DNA from: Pedobacter jejuensis
GTDB lineage: Bacteria > Bacteroidota > Bacteroidia > Sphingobacteriales > Sphingobacteriaceae
Direction: 5' to 3'
DNA length: 64,000 nt
Assembly: GCF_003725795.1 (NCBI RefSeq)
Contig: NZ_RBEE01000010.1
Span: 1 to 64,000, forward strand
Within the stretch, counting starts at the first letter, position 1. Every line of letters starts with the position of its first letter. The position numbers were made by a program, and so were the translations under genes. Below are positions 8,065 to 15,755 of this stretch, piece by piece. Below the pieces are notes generated by a model that was not told the DNA's origin, did no database searches, and worked only from the letters and a program-made list of their open reading frames with translations.

Positions 8065-8853
8065 ATTTTAGAGCGACACACCAAAAACAAAATGAACCAA
8101 TATCATTATGGAGATTTAACAATAGAATTAATTGACGAGCCGACTTACAAGTTTGACTCGACTGACAATAAATTCATTTACTCAAAACATTATTTTGGTG
8201 ACGGAGCGACAGAATATCCGACATCCAAACACGGAATAAAAATTTATCAAAATGACCAAATCATTGACAGTTGCATAGTAATTGGTTCAGGCGGTGCGAC
8301 AGGCATCCATAAAACTTCGTCACTTCTCGATAATGAAAAATTATTGCTTTGTTGCTGTGATACAATATTTTGTTTGGCACTTCCAGACCTTCACTTAAAA
8401 TGGAAAAAGCAATCTGACCAAGCGACTTGTTTTCAAATATTCAAGCAAAACGACAACTACATAATACACGGAGAACTTCAAGTAACTAAACTTGACAGTG
8501 ACGGAAATAAAAAATGGGAATTTGGAGGTGCAGATATTTTTGTTAGCATAGACAACGAAGAAGAATTTAAAATTGAAACGGACGGAATTTTACTTACAGA
8601 TTTTGCAAAAACAAAATATAAAATTGACTTTGACGGAAAACTAATTTGGGACACTTACAACCGATGAAAAAAACAGCAGGTAACAAGGGTTTATCTCATC
8701 GCTATTTATTGTTTTAATGGTTTCGATGATTGCTTCGCAGTTTGCGTCAGGCTGGCTGAAGTGCAAAACTCAACGGCAGTTTTTCAATTAAACATTAGTA
8801 GTAAACTCGGCTTTTGTGCTTCGATTGCCCGCCCGAACGCAAAGCCCCAAAAC
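8055..8853 (+). mobile_element. Gene cassette 2 (orphan gene plus attC-like site)
   Basis: It starts GTTACCTGCT at 8055. The exact reverse complement AGCAGGTAAC lies at 8675-8684, a few bases after the gene. About 799 bp up to the next GTT core at 8854. Single gene, same orientation as cassette 1, same attC family. Confidence 0.75.
8092..8667 (+). CDS. Cassette-borne protein of unknown function
   Basis: A 191-residue soluble protein starting MNQYHYGDLTIEL. I do not recognise its family. It has repeated short beta-strand blocks (SDGNKKWEFGG, KIDFDGKLIWDTYNR) that resemble the xDxxGxxxW blades of PQQ-like or beta-propeller proteins, plus a CCC cluster. No signal peptide or membrane segment. 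An upstream frame extension to about 8017 would lie inside the attC-like site, so the ATG at 8092, 37 bp inside cassette 2, is preferred. The context suggests a laterally acquired accessory function. Confidence 0.7.
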   Translation: MNQYHYGDLTIELIDEPTYKFDSTDNKFIYSKHYFGDGATEYPTSKHGIKIYQNDQIIDSCIVIGSGGATGIHKTSSLLDNEKLLLCCCDTIFCLALPDLHLKWKKQSDQATCFQIFKQNDNYIIHGELQVTKLDSDGNKKWEFGGADIFVSIDNEEEFKIETDGILLTDFAKTKYKIDFDGKLIWDTYNR

Positions 8854-8862
8854 GTTACCTGC
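8675..8862 (+). repeat. attC-like recombination site 2
   Basis: About 188 bp. The left box AGCAGGTAAC is perfectly complementary to the start of cassette 2. The right core GTTACCTGC is at 8854-8862. The arms (tttgcgtcaggctggctgaa on the left, cttcgattgcccgcccgaac on the right) are near-copies of those in site 1. An extra segment of about 50 bp lies next to the left box, so the two sites share arms but differ in length, as attC sites do. Confidence 0.7.
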
Positions 8863-9401
8863 AAGCATAAAAGACGACAATGTACATTCAAGAAATAACA
8901 ATTGATATAAAATCTAATGCAGACAAAGACGAACTCATAGACGAGTTTGGCTTACTTATGTCGTTCTATCGTGGTAGTGGACAGACACTAGGAAGAATTG
9001 AATCTCACTACATAGAAAACAACAAAATCGTTTGTTTGCCTTTTACTCTTGAAAAAAACTCACTGGAGAAAAAATTCAATAACTTCTATGTAAATAGACA
9101 AAGTGAAAAAATTGAAAAGCTTTGCAATTCCAAACTAACATTTAAGACTGTAGGCAAATCTTATGACAGCTACAAGACTCCTTGTAAATGTAAAAAGTCG
9201 GACTTCTACATACTAATTACAAACTATATCACAATCCAATCGCCATTGATTTGTGGGACCTGTAATAAATCTGTTCCACTTTACCGACTGCCTCAATTTT
9301 ACGACTATGGCTATATGCCAATATTAAGCTGGGAAACAAATTATATTTCTTGTGACAGATTGCAAATGAATTGCGAAGTTGGCGAAAGATGGGCCTTAAT
9401 G
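8854..9401 (+). mobile_element. Gene cassette 3, truncated
   Basis: It begins with GTTACCTGCAAGC and carries the start of a third gene. The matching left box (gcttgcaggtaac) is not found downstream because the gene is cut at about 9400 by insertion-sequence debris. The original array was therefore longer and has lost its distal end. Confidence 0.6.
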
Positions 9402-9518
9402 GGGGTTATTTCAAAAGTGGCCACTTATTTTTGTGCAAAGTGGCCGCATGTTTCGCTCCAAAGTATCCACTTCGTTTCGGCTGAAACTGTTCACTTGGCT
9501 GATTTAAAGATGTTTTAA
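8880..9518 (+). pseudogene. DUF2310-like zinc-ribbon protein, 3' end replaced by IS-derived sequence
   Basis: The first about 173 residues look like the DUF2310 family (Zn-ribbon, possibly nucleic-acid binding). They include CKC at 102-104, CGTC at 125-128, then VPLYRLP and a ...SWETNY..CDRLQMNCEVGERWAL block. From residue 174 (DNA about 9400) the protein changes abruptly into a translation of repeated aaagtggcc-type sequence and ends after 39 foreign residues. The family normally continues with a conserved C-terminal stretch, so the gene is broken. The ATG is 26 bp inside cassette 3. Family recognition is from memory of the motif pattern. Confidence 0.6.
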
Positions 9519-9660
9519 GGTACTGAAAATGATTTCTGGGGTATCAGGTTTGGATGGTGTTCAAATACAGAATCTGGAAAGCTAAAAGCGTTTAAAAGAG
9601 AATTTTTTGGGCTGTTGTCTAAACAATATTGATTCTGGTCTTTTACAGGAATCCTGAAGT
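9402..9660. mobile_element. Insertion-sequence end remnant
   Basis: Within 9411-9500 a short motif recurs: aaagtggccact, aaagtggccgc, aaagtatccactt, aaactgttcactt, alternating with gtttcgctc / gtttcggctg. Repeated terminal motifs of this type are typical of IS21-like elements of Bacteroidota. No transposase remains, so this is a solo end or a deletion scar. The right boundary is unclear. Confidence 0.45.
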
Positions 9661-9751
9661 TCATTGTGGGCTTCTGCTGGACAAAAGACGCTGTGATCGC
9701 GTTCGGGATGTTTGCCTCAGCCTGGGTTAATCAAAGGCATATACAAAGCTC

Positions 9752-9955
9752 GCAAAAATAAAAAGTCCTTATTGTGCTGGACACTTTGGAATGAAACAGG
9801 GTGGATACTTTTATTGAAATACACACCCAATTACGGAATGGGAGCAAAAAACATTTTCCATTACCAAAAACGGAGAAGTAAGGCAAACCAAACATCTGTA
9901 TAAAAAATATGGCAACATCAAATGGAAACAAAGTGAAGAATGGTATAAAAAATAG
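9752..9955 (+). pseudogene. 3' fragment of an unidentified gene with an in-frame stop
   Basis: The frame ending at the TAG at 9953 reads YCAGHFGMKQGGYFY, a TGA at 9815-9817, then NTHPITEWEQKTF and a Lys-rich tail ending KQSEEWYKK. The composition looks coding on both sides of the TGA, which probably replaced a TGG (Trp). No start is available upstream. I do not recognise the family. It lies between the IS remnant and the YdeI-like gene and may be the tail of another lost cassette gene. The rest of 9519-10034 holds only short open stretches and no attC-like palindrome. Confidence 0.4.
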
Positions 9956-10034
9956 CGTAGGACTAACAATTTAGCTTCGGTTTAACCAACCCTTAAATAA
10001 ATTCCGTAAAAATCAATTGTTATAATAAATTAAA

Positions 10035-10496
10035 ATGTACAAAAGCGAACAACTCATCGGGCAACTAGAAAAGAGAAAAGGAGGCTATTTTTATTTAAAA
10101 ATTGATGCGGACATCGTTAACCAATTTGAAAATAAACGGCGTACAAGACTTATTTGTAATCTTGATGATAAAATATCATTTCAATGTGGACTTAATCATT
10201 TGGGTGATGGTAATTTTTTCATCATCATCTCAACTAAAAATTTAAAAAAAATAGATAGACAACCTGGAGAAACTATTGAATTTGAAATTAAGGAAGATCC
10301 CAATCCGCTTGGAGTTGATATACCAGAAGTACTTGAAATTTTGCTTGAGCAAGACAAAGATTTGAACGAAATATTTTCCAAACTAACGGATGGAAAGAAA
10401 AGAACTATTATTATTCAAACATCTAAAATAAAGGATATTGATAAACAAATAGCAAAAACCATAGAACTCATCAATAAGAACTCCACACATCGCTAA
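10035..10496 (+). CDS. DUF1905 / YdeI-like (OmdA) family protein
   Basis: A 153-residue cytosolic protein. The N-terminal part (residues 1-88) matches the DUF1905 beta-barrel with GGYFYLKI and a mid GLNHLGDGNFFIII. The C-terminal part has VDIPEVLEILLEQDKDLNEIFSKL followed by LTDGKKRT and KDIDKQIAKTIE, the pattern of the YdeI/OmpD-associated family linked elsewhere to resistance to antimicrobial peptides or bacteriocins. No neighbour shares its strand closely. It sits at the end of the accessory island and may be acquired, but no cassette boundaries flank it. Confidence 0.75.
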   Translation: MYKSEQLIGQLEKRKGGYFYLKIDADIVNQFENKRRTRLICNLDDKISFQCGLNHLGDGNFFIIISTKNLKKIDRQPGETIEFEIKEDPNPLGVDIPEVLEILLEQDKDLNEIFSKLTDGKKRTIIIQTSKIKDIDKQIAKTIELINKNSTHR

Positions 10497-10628
10497 CTCA
10501 AAAAAGTAGCAGGCAATCTGCAACAGCCTTAATAATTAAAGAAACAATTGAGTAAAAAGATTAAAATAGCATTTTCAACAAGTATTTGCGCAATCAGATA
10601 AATCGTGCAAAGGCACACTTAAAAAATG

Positions 10629-11672
10629 TTACCATTCAATTGTAGTTCCGTTTTCTGTCGGATGACCGGTACAAACTAAAACCCTTCCCCTTTCAATTTC
10701 ATCATCTGTTAGCACTTCATTGTAATCCATTTTAACGCCACCTTTAGTGCAATTGGCTACACAAGTGCTACAAACGCCACCGCGACAACTATAAGGAAGT
10801 TTAATTTTATGTTCTAAAGCAACATCTAAAATTCTCTTTGGCCAAGGTACATCAAGGTTATAAACTTGCCCTTCAAAATTTAAAACAACTGAATAGGCGT
10901 TTTTATCAACAACTTTTTCAGAACTGTCATCTTCATCAACTTCATCTTCGGGCAATACAAATGTTTCTCGCTTAATTTGTTTAATATCGAAACCCATACC
11001 CAAAAGAGTAATTCGGCATAAATCCATGTAAATTATTGGTCCGCATGAATAGAATAGAGCCTCATCCCTCTCGTAAATTAAATGTTCCTTTAATATCTTT
11101 TCGATATAAAATTTGTTTAGCCTTGCGGTTAACAGGTTTTTGCTATTACTAAAAACGAATATAATTTTTAACCTTTCGGGATATTTATTCTGCCATTCAA
11201 TCAATTCATCATAAAACAAAGTGCTATCCAGCGCTCGATTGCTGTAAACTAGCGTAATTTTAGAATTTTCCTCACGAATTAAAGCAGTTTTTAGTATCGA
11301 GAATAATGGTGTAATGCCAACACCTGCAGCAAAGAGAAATACATTGCGTTTTAAATACTTTTCTGGTAAATATGTAAATAAACCTTGGGGTTCTTGAGCT
11401 AAAAGGACATCACCAACTGAGGTTTTATGATGTAATAATCTTGAAATTTCTCCATTTTCAACACGTTTTACTGTAATTGAAAGCGGCTCGTTTAAGTCGG
11501 GCGAACTGTTTAACGAATATGAACGACGAACTTCCTTGTTCTTGCCCTCGAATATTAGTGATATAAATTGACCTGCAAGATATGTAGGATAATCTCCTTC
11601 TACAGGTTGGAGTTGTAGCGTAATGTTATCACCCGGCTGATTTATAATGTTATCTATTCGAAGTTTGTACAT
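10629..11672 (-). CDS. FAD/NAD(P) oxidoreductase with C-terminal 2Fe-2S ferredoxin domain
   Basis: A 347-residue electron-transfer protein of the PaaE/Hmp-reductase type. The FAD-binding barrel (about 1-105) has the flavin motif RRSYSL at 49-54. The NAD(P) domain (about 110-230) has GVGITPLFSIL and the CGP motif (YSCGPIIY). The C-terminal plant-type ferredoxin (about 262-347) has cysteines SCRGGVCSTC and a final LVCTG. It would pass electrons from NAD(P)H through FAD and 2Fe-2S to an oxygenase or desaturase partner. No such partner is adjacent, so the substrate is open. An acidic linker (DEVDEDD) joins the domains. Confidence 0.9.
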   Translation of the reverse strand: MYKLRIDNIINQPGDNITLQLQPVEGDYPTYLAGQFISLIFEGKNKEVRRSYSLNSSPDLNEPLSITVKRVENGEISRLLHHKTSVGDVLLAQEPQGLFTYLPEKYLKRNVFLFAAGVGITPLFSILKTALIREENSKITLVYSNRALDSTLFYDELIEWQNKYPERLKIIFVFSNSKNLLTARLNKFYIEKILKEHLIYERDEALFYSCGPIIYMDLCRITLLGMGFDIKQIKRETFVLPEDEVDEDDSSEKVVDKNAYSVVLNFEGQVYNLDVPWPKRILDVALEHKIKLPYSCRGGVCSTCVANCTKGGVKMDYNEVLTDDEIERGRVLVCTGHPTENGTTIEW

Positions 11673-11698
11673 ATATGCAAAGAAAGGAATTTGAGGTT

Positions 11699-11775
11699 AA
11701 AGCTGAAAGACTAAAGCTGAAAGATTAAAGCTGAAAGATAAGAGACCAAAGCCTAAAGCTGAAAGACTAAAGATA
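11699..11775. repeat. Short imperfect tandem repeat (gctgaaagactaaa units)
   Basis: Five or so degenerate copies of a 13-14-bp unit, gctgaaaga-taaa, lie in the leader of the oxidoreductase gene on the minus strand. They resemble slipped-strand simple-sequence DNA. They do not have the alternating spacer structure of CRISPR. Confidence 0.6.
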
Positions 11776-11839
11776 AAGTTAGGATATAAGAGATAAATGA
11801 TAAAATCTATGAAATCATATTATCTGTGAAATCATTTTC

Positions 11840-11870
11840 AAAAAAAAACGTCTCGATTTAAATCGAGACG
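11840..11870 (-). terminator. Terminator of the lytic transglycosylase gene
   Basis: A perfect 22-bp palindrome at 11849-11870 (arms CGTCTCGATTT and AAATCGAGACG). On the minus strand it is followed by a T-run of nine. It lies 27 bp downstream of the stop at 11898. Confidence 0.85.
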
Positions 11871-11897
11871 CCTTACCAAATGCTTGTCTTTTATTTT

Positions 11898-12668
11898 TTA
11901 TTCGGCATTGTATGCCAGTAATTCTTTAGGTTTATCGTAACCATAACGAACAGGGTGTTCAATAATTTGTTTCATCGAAATTACTTTGTAAACGTACCCA
12001 CCAGTTTCACGGTTAAGGCGCATTTTATAATAATTATCTTGATTTTGATTATTAATCTGCTTGCGTAAACGGCCATCGCCAACATTGTATGCCGCAGCAA
12101 CCAATGTCCAGCTTTCTAAACCTTTATACATTTCTTTAATGTATTTGCATGCTGCAACGGTAGATTTGCGCAAATTATAGCGTTCATCATTTCCACCGTT
12201 AACTTTTAAGCCGTAGCTACGAGCGGTACCTGGCATAAACTGCCACACACCTGCTGCTCCTTTAGGCGAAACTCCGGCCTGCATACCCGATTCTACTAAA
12301 GCTAAATACTTAAAATCATCGGGAATTCCGTAAGCTGCTAAAATTGGCTCAATAATCGGAAACCACTCGGCAGCTTTTCGCTGTAAACGATGCGTTTGCG
12401 TATTGCCATAAGTATGAGCTGCAAGGATTTTTTTCATTTTGCGTTCTACCTTTCTATCGCCTAAGGGCAAGGTTTCATCGGCAAAATTTAACTGTGCCAT
12501 TAAAGATTTTTTCTCTGTTTTTGGCTTTTCAGTTACTGGTATTGTAGTGTTAAATTTTTCTTCTTTTAAAAGACTTTTTTGTGCTAAGGGCATTTGGTAA
12601 GCGAACACTTTTGCCATAATAAATAGTGCTGCCACTACCGAAAATGGTATGATGTGTTTCTTTAACAT
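11898..12668 (-). CDS. Lytic murein transglycosylase (SLT domain)
   Basis: A 256-residue exported enzyme that cleaves the MurNAc-GlcNAc bond of peptidoglycan to form 1,6-anhydro ends. After a hydrophobic N-terminal segment (residues 7-24) and a Lys-rich linker, the SLT domain (about 105-230) has the catalytic Glu126 in YLALVESG, then GVSPKGAAGVWQFMPGTA and LVAAAYNVGDG, all standard family-1 motifs as in MltD/Slt. It lacks the LysM repeats of MltD. It is transcribed alone and has its own terminator. Confidence 0.9.
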   Translation of the reverse strand: MLKKHIIPFSVVAALFIMAKVFAYQMPLAQKSLLKEEKFNTTIPVTEKPKTEKKSLMAQLNFADETLPLGDRKVERKMKKILAAHTYGNTQTHRLQRKAAEWFPIIEPILAAYGIPDDFKYLALVESGMQAGVSPKGAAGVWQFMPGTARSYGLKVNGGNDERYNLRKSTVAACKYIKEMYKGLESWTLVAAAYNVGDGRLRKQINNQNQDNYYKMRLNRETGGYVYKVISMKQIIEHPVRYGYDKPKELLAYNAE

Positions 12669-12866
12669 TTTCCTCCTTTTTTTGGTGAACTTATAAAAAA
12701 CGTTGACAAAGGTAAAAATTAATAATCAGATTACCAACTAGTTACAAAATATATTGCTAAAATCGAGGTTTAAACCGCTTTAAACCAAGGTTTTTAATTT
12801 TGATTTTCACTCAATTTTATCTATGTTAGAGGCTATTTTTCGATAAAATTTTATCCATCCAAGCAA

Positions 12867-12897
12867 TTGTGTATTTCAGCTATTTTGCCTAAATTTG
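12867..12897 (+). promoter_or_regulatory. Predicted Bacteroidota-type promoter of the pseudouridine synthase gene
   Basis: TAAATTTG at 12890-12897 fits the -7 consensus TAnnTTTG. TTG at 12867-12869, 20 bp upstream, fits the -33 element. The ATG is 34 bp further on. Confidence 0.45.
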
Positions 12898-12931
12898 CAG
12901 CCCGCATTTCAGGTGCGGCTAAAAGCGTATC

Positions 12932-14476
12932 ATGATAAATAAAAACAACAGGAACAGTCGGGATGACAAGTCCAATCCGGGAAGCCGAAAAACCGAAGGC
13001 AGAAGTAACGCCGGTGGTTCTGACAGAAAAAGATCAGAAGACAAAGACAGTAAATTCAAAAAATCATCCGATTCTAAAACCGGCTTCAGACCTAGAAGCA
13101 CCGACGGTAAAGATTTCAAATCTAAATCTTTCGGAGACAAAAAAGATTTTAAACCTAGAAGTGGCGATAGAGATTTCAAATCAAAAGATGGCGAAGCTAA
13201 AGGCTTTAAATTTGGCGATAGAGAATTTAAATCAAAAGATTCAACATCAAGAGGTAGCGAACGCGAATTCAAACCAAGAGAAGGTGGCTCTAGAGATTAT
13301 AAACCAAGAACAGGTGACAGAGATTTCAAATCGAGAGATGGTGGATCCAGAGATTTTAAACCAAGAACAGGCGACAGAGATTTTAAATCAAGAGATAATA
13401 AAGAAGGTGGTGCAAGAGACTATAAACCAAGAGGAGATCGTGATTTCAAATCTAAGGATGGAGATTCGAAAGATTTTAAACCAAGAGAAGGCGGAGCAAG
13501 AGATTACAAGCCAAGAACAGGTGAACGCGACTTTAAAGCCAGAGATGGTAAAGAAGGCGGATACAAAGACTTTAAAGCAAGAGGCGCAAGGAAAGATGAC
13601 TTCAAACCAAGCGCAGGAAGTTCTAGAGATGTAAAGCCAAGAGAAGGTGCTGATAGCAGACCTTTTAGAAAACGCGAAGAAAGCCAGCCAAGAGATACAG
13701 AATTTAACCGTGAGGAAAGAACTGTAATTAAGCAGGGGCGCAAAACAAATGAAGATAAAGGCTTAATACGCCTAAACAGATATATTTCAAACGCAGGAAT
13801 TTGCTCTCGCCGTAAAGCAGACGAACTGATTGCAGCAGGTATTATTACCGTTAACGGAGAAGCGGTAACAGAATTAGGTCATAAGGTAGATCCGGCTAAA
13901 GATCAGGTTCGTTACAATGGCGAATTACTTAAACGCGAAAAGAAAGTTTACGTTCTACTAAATAAACCAAAAGATTATATCACCACTACCGATGATCCGC
14001 AGGAACGCCGCACCGTAATGCAATTGGTAGATAAAGCTAGTCGCGAGCGGATTTATCCGGTTGGACGTTTAGACCGTAACACTACTGGTTTACTTTTAAT
14101 GACGAATGATGGTGATTTAGCTGATAAATTATCTCATCCTAAAAACGGAATTACTAAAATTTACAATGTAGAGTTGGATAAATCTTTATCGCAAGGAGAT
14201 TTAAATAAAATTCAGTTTGGTTTAGAGTTAGAAGATGGTCTGATTAAACCAGATAACATTACTTATGTAACCGGTGGTACAAAGAAAGAAATCGGCATTC
14301 AAATCCACAGTGGTAAAAACCGTATTGTACGCCGTATTTTCGAACATTTAGGTTATAATGTAGAGAAGTTGGATAGAGTTGTTTATGGTAATTTAACTAA
14401 AAAAGATTTACCAAGAGGAAGATGGCGCTACCTTGAAGAACACGAATTAATTCAGATTAAACACCTTATTAAATAA
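12932..14476 (+). CDS. RsuA/RluB-family 23S rRNA pseudouridine synthase with repetitive basic N-terminus
   Basis: A 514-residue RNA-modifying enzyme that isomerises uridine in rRNA. The catalytic half has an S4 RNA-binding domain (about 278-325, IRLNRYISNAGICSRRKAD) and a RsuA-type synthase domain with catalytic Asp381 in VGRLDRNTTGLLL, and ends IVRRIFEHLGY. The first about 250 residues are unusual: Arg/Lys/Asp-rich repeats of the type DFKPR-GDRDFKSRDG, likely disordered and RNA-binding, as in other Bacteroidota paralogs. The underlying DNA at about 13100-13640 is a degenerate tandem repeat. It has its own promoter and terminator. RluB (U2605) is the probable activity; RsuA or RluE cannot be excluded. 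Confidence 0.85.
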   Translation: MINKNNRNSRDDKSNPGSRKTEGRSNAGGSDRKRSEDKDSKFKKSSDSKTGFRPRSTDGKDFKSKSFGDKKDFKPRSGDRDFKSKDGEAKGFKFGDREFKSKDSTSRGSEREFKPREGGSRDYKPRTGDRDFKSRDGGSRDFKPRTGDRDFKSRDNKEGGARDYKPRGDRDFKSKDGDSKDFKPREGGARDYKPRTGERDFKARDGKEGGYKDFKARGARKDDFKPSAGSSRDVKPREGADSRPFRKREESQPRDTEFNREERTVIKQGRKTNEDKGLIRLNRYISNAGICSRRKADELIAAGIITVNGEAVTELGHKVDPAKDQVRYNGELLKREKKVYVLLNKPKDYITTTDDPQERRTVMQLVDKASRERIYPVGRLDRNTTGLLLMTNDGDLADKLSHPKNGITKIYNVELDKSLSQGDLNKIQFGLELEDGLIKPDNITYVTGGTKKEIGIQIHSGKNRIVRRIFEHLGYNVEKLDRVVYGNLTKKDLPRGRWRYLEEHELIQIKHLIK

Positions 14477-14480
14477 TATC

Positions 14481-14507
14481 AAAAGCAATCGAAAGATTGC
14501 TTTTTTT
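14481..14507 (+). terminator. Rho-independent terminator
   Basis: AAAAGCAATC, a GAAA tetraloop, GATTGC and a run of T, 5 bp after the pseudouridine synthase stop. Confidence 0.85.
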
Positions 14508-14557
14508 GTTAGTCCTAATTTTTCTCATATTTGTTTACAATCCAAAAAATCAGTTCT

Positions 14558-15673
14558 ATGAAAAAGTATAATCTTCTTTTGTTATTTATGACCATATCCA
14601 TAGCATTTGTAGCGCAGCAAACCAATTATAATCTTTTAATCGGCACATACACCAATACGCCTGCTAAAAGCGAAGGGATTTACACCTATAACTTTAACAC
14701 CTCAACTGGCAATACAAAATTAAAAAGCATCGCAAAAAATGTTGCCAATCCTAGTTACTTAGCCATATCGCCTGATGGTAAGTTTGCCTATTCTGTAAAT
14801 GAATCTGGCAGTAGCAGCAGCGTAAGCGCATTTAAGTATAACGCTTTAACTGGTGCACTTTCATTTATAAACAAAGTTGATAGTGAAGGTGCAGATCCGT
14901 GTTATATTACAGTAGATAATGATAATGTGATTGTAGCAAATTACAGCGGTGGCAGCTTAGCGGTTTTTAAGCGCAAACCAAATGGCTCTTTAAATAATGC
15001 TGCATTGGTAATTAAACATTCAGGAAAAAGTATCGATCCAAAAGGCAGACAGCAAAGTGCGCATGTACATATGGTAAAATTTACACCTGACAAAAAGTTT
15101 TTGATTTGCAATGATTTAGGCGAAGACCAAATTTATATTTATAGCTATAACCCTAAAAGTAAGCAACAGATTTTATCGTTGAAAAATGTTTTAAAAACCA
15201 CTCCAGGTACTGGTCCGAGGCATATAACATTTAGCCCGAATGGCAAATTTGCCTATTTAGCACACGAATTTAATGGAAGTATTACAGGTTTTGTTTATTC
15301 GAATGGAAGTTTAAAGAAAATTCAGGAAATTGGTACAACACCGCAAGGATTTGAAGGCCGTATTGATGCTGCAGACATACACGTTTCTGCTGATGGGAAA
15401 TTTTTGTACGAAACCAACAGAGGCGATGCCAATACCATTTCTGTATTTTCGATATTATCGACCGGAATATTAAGATTTGTTGAAACGGTTAGCACGTTAG
15501 GAAAAGGACCAAGAAACTTTTCTATCGACCCGAGTGGAAAGTTTTTATTGGTTGCGCATCAATATACGAACGATGTTATAATTTTTAAACGCAATAAACT
15601 TACAGGCAAACTAACCTATAGTGGCAAAAAAATAGAGGTTGCTGCTCCAGTGAACTTAGTATTTACTAAGTAA
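14558..15673 (+). CDS. Lactonase-family beta-propeller (6-phosphogluconolactonase-like), exported
   Basis: A 371-residue seven-bladed propeller of the lactonase family (PF10282). The signal peptide ends at about FVAQQ. Blades carry the family phrases LLIGTYTN, GIYTYNFN, NPSYLAISPDGKFAYSVNE, GPRHITFSPNGKFAYLAHE and GPRNFSIDPSGKFLLVAHQ. Cytosolic relatives hydrolyse 6-phosphogluconolactone. Exported Bacteroidota members have unproven substrates, so only the fold and a possible lactone-hydrolase role are claimed. A longer frame from TTG 14531 exists, but the ATG at 14558 gives a clean signal peptide. The frame ends just before a bidirectional terminator. Confidence 0.85.
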   Translation: MKKYNLLLLFMTISIAFVAQQTNYNLLIGTYTNTPAKSEGIYTYNFNTSTGNTKLKSIAKNVANPSYLAISPDGKFAYSVNESGSSSSVSAFKYNALTGALSFINKVDSEGADPCYITVDNDNVIVANYSGGSLAVFKRKPNGSLNNAALVIKHSGKSIDPKGRQQSAHVHMVKFTPDKKFLICNDLGEDQIYIYSYNPKSKQQILSLKNVLKTTPGTGPRHITFSPNGKFAYLAHEFNGSITGFVYSNGSLKKIQEIGTTPQGFEGRIDAADIHVSADGKFLYETNRGDANTISVFSILSTGILRFVETVSTLGKGPRNFSIDPSGKFLLVAHQYTNDVIIFKRNKLTGKLTYSGKKIEVAAPVNLVFTK

Positions 15674-15717
15674 GGTTAAGATTTGAGTAGATAAAAATTT
15701 GATTAAAATTTAGGTAT

Positions 15718-15750
15718 AAAAAAAGCTCCAAGAATTTTGGAGCTTTTTTT
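15718..15750. terminator. Bidirectional terminator between convergent genes
   Basis: AAAAAAAGCTCCAA and TTGGAGCTTTTTTT form a 14-bp perfect stem with A- and T-runs on both sides. It serves both the lactonase gene and the minus-strand J-domain gene, whose stop codon is 5 bp away. Confidence 0.9.
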
Positions 15751-15755
15751 ATGCT

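Noticed and set aside
9712..9903. 63-codon plus-strand frame
   Set aside because: It is a different frame over the same debris; the frame ending at 9955 has better coding character.
9957..10034. Possible further attC-like site before the YdeI-like gene (actaacaattt, ggtttaaccaacc)
   Set aside because: No complementary box pair and no palindrome similar to the two clear sites.
11699..11775. CRISPR-like repeat
   Set aside because: Units are 13-14 bp, degenerate and contiguous without spacers.
12919..13743. Minus-strand and alternate-frame ORFs over the pseudouridine synthase gene
   Set aside because: They mirror the repetitive coding DNA of the real gene and carry Ser/Leu-rich or Asn-rich translations only.
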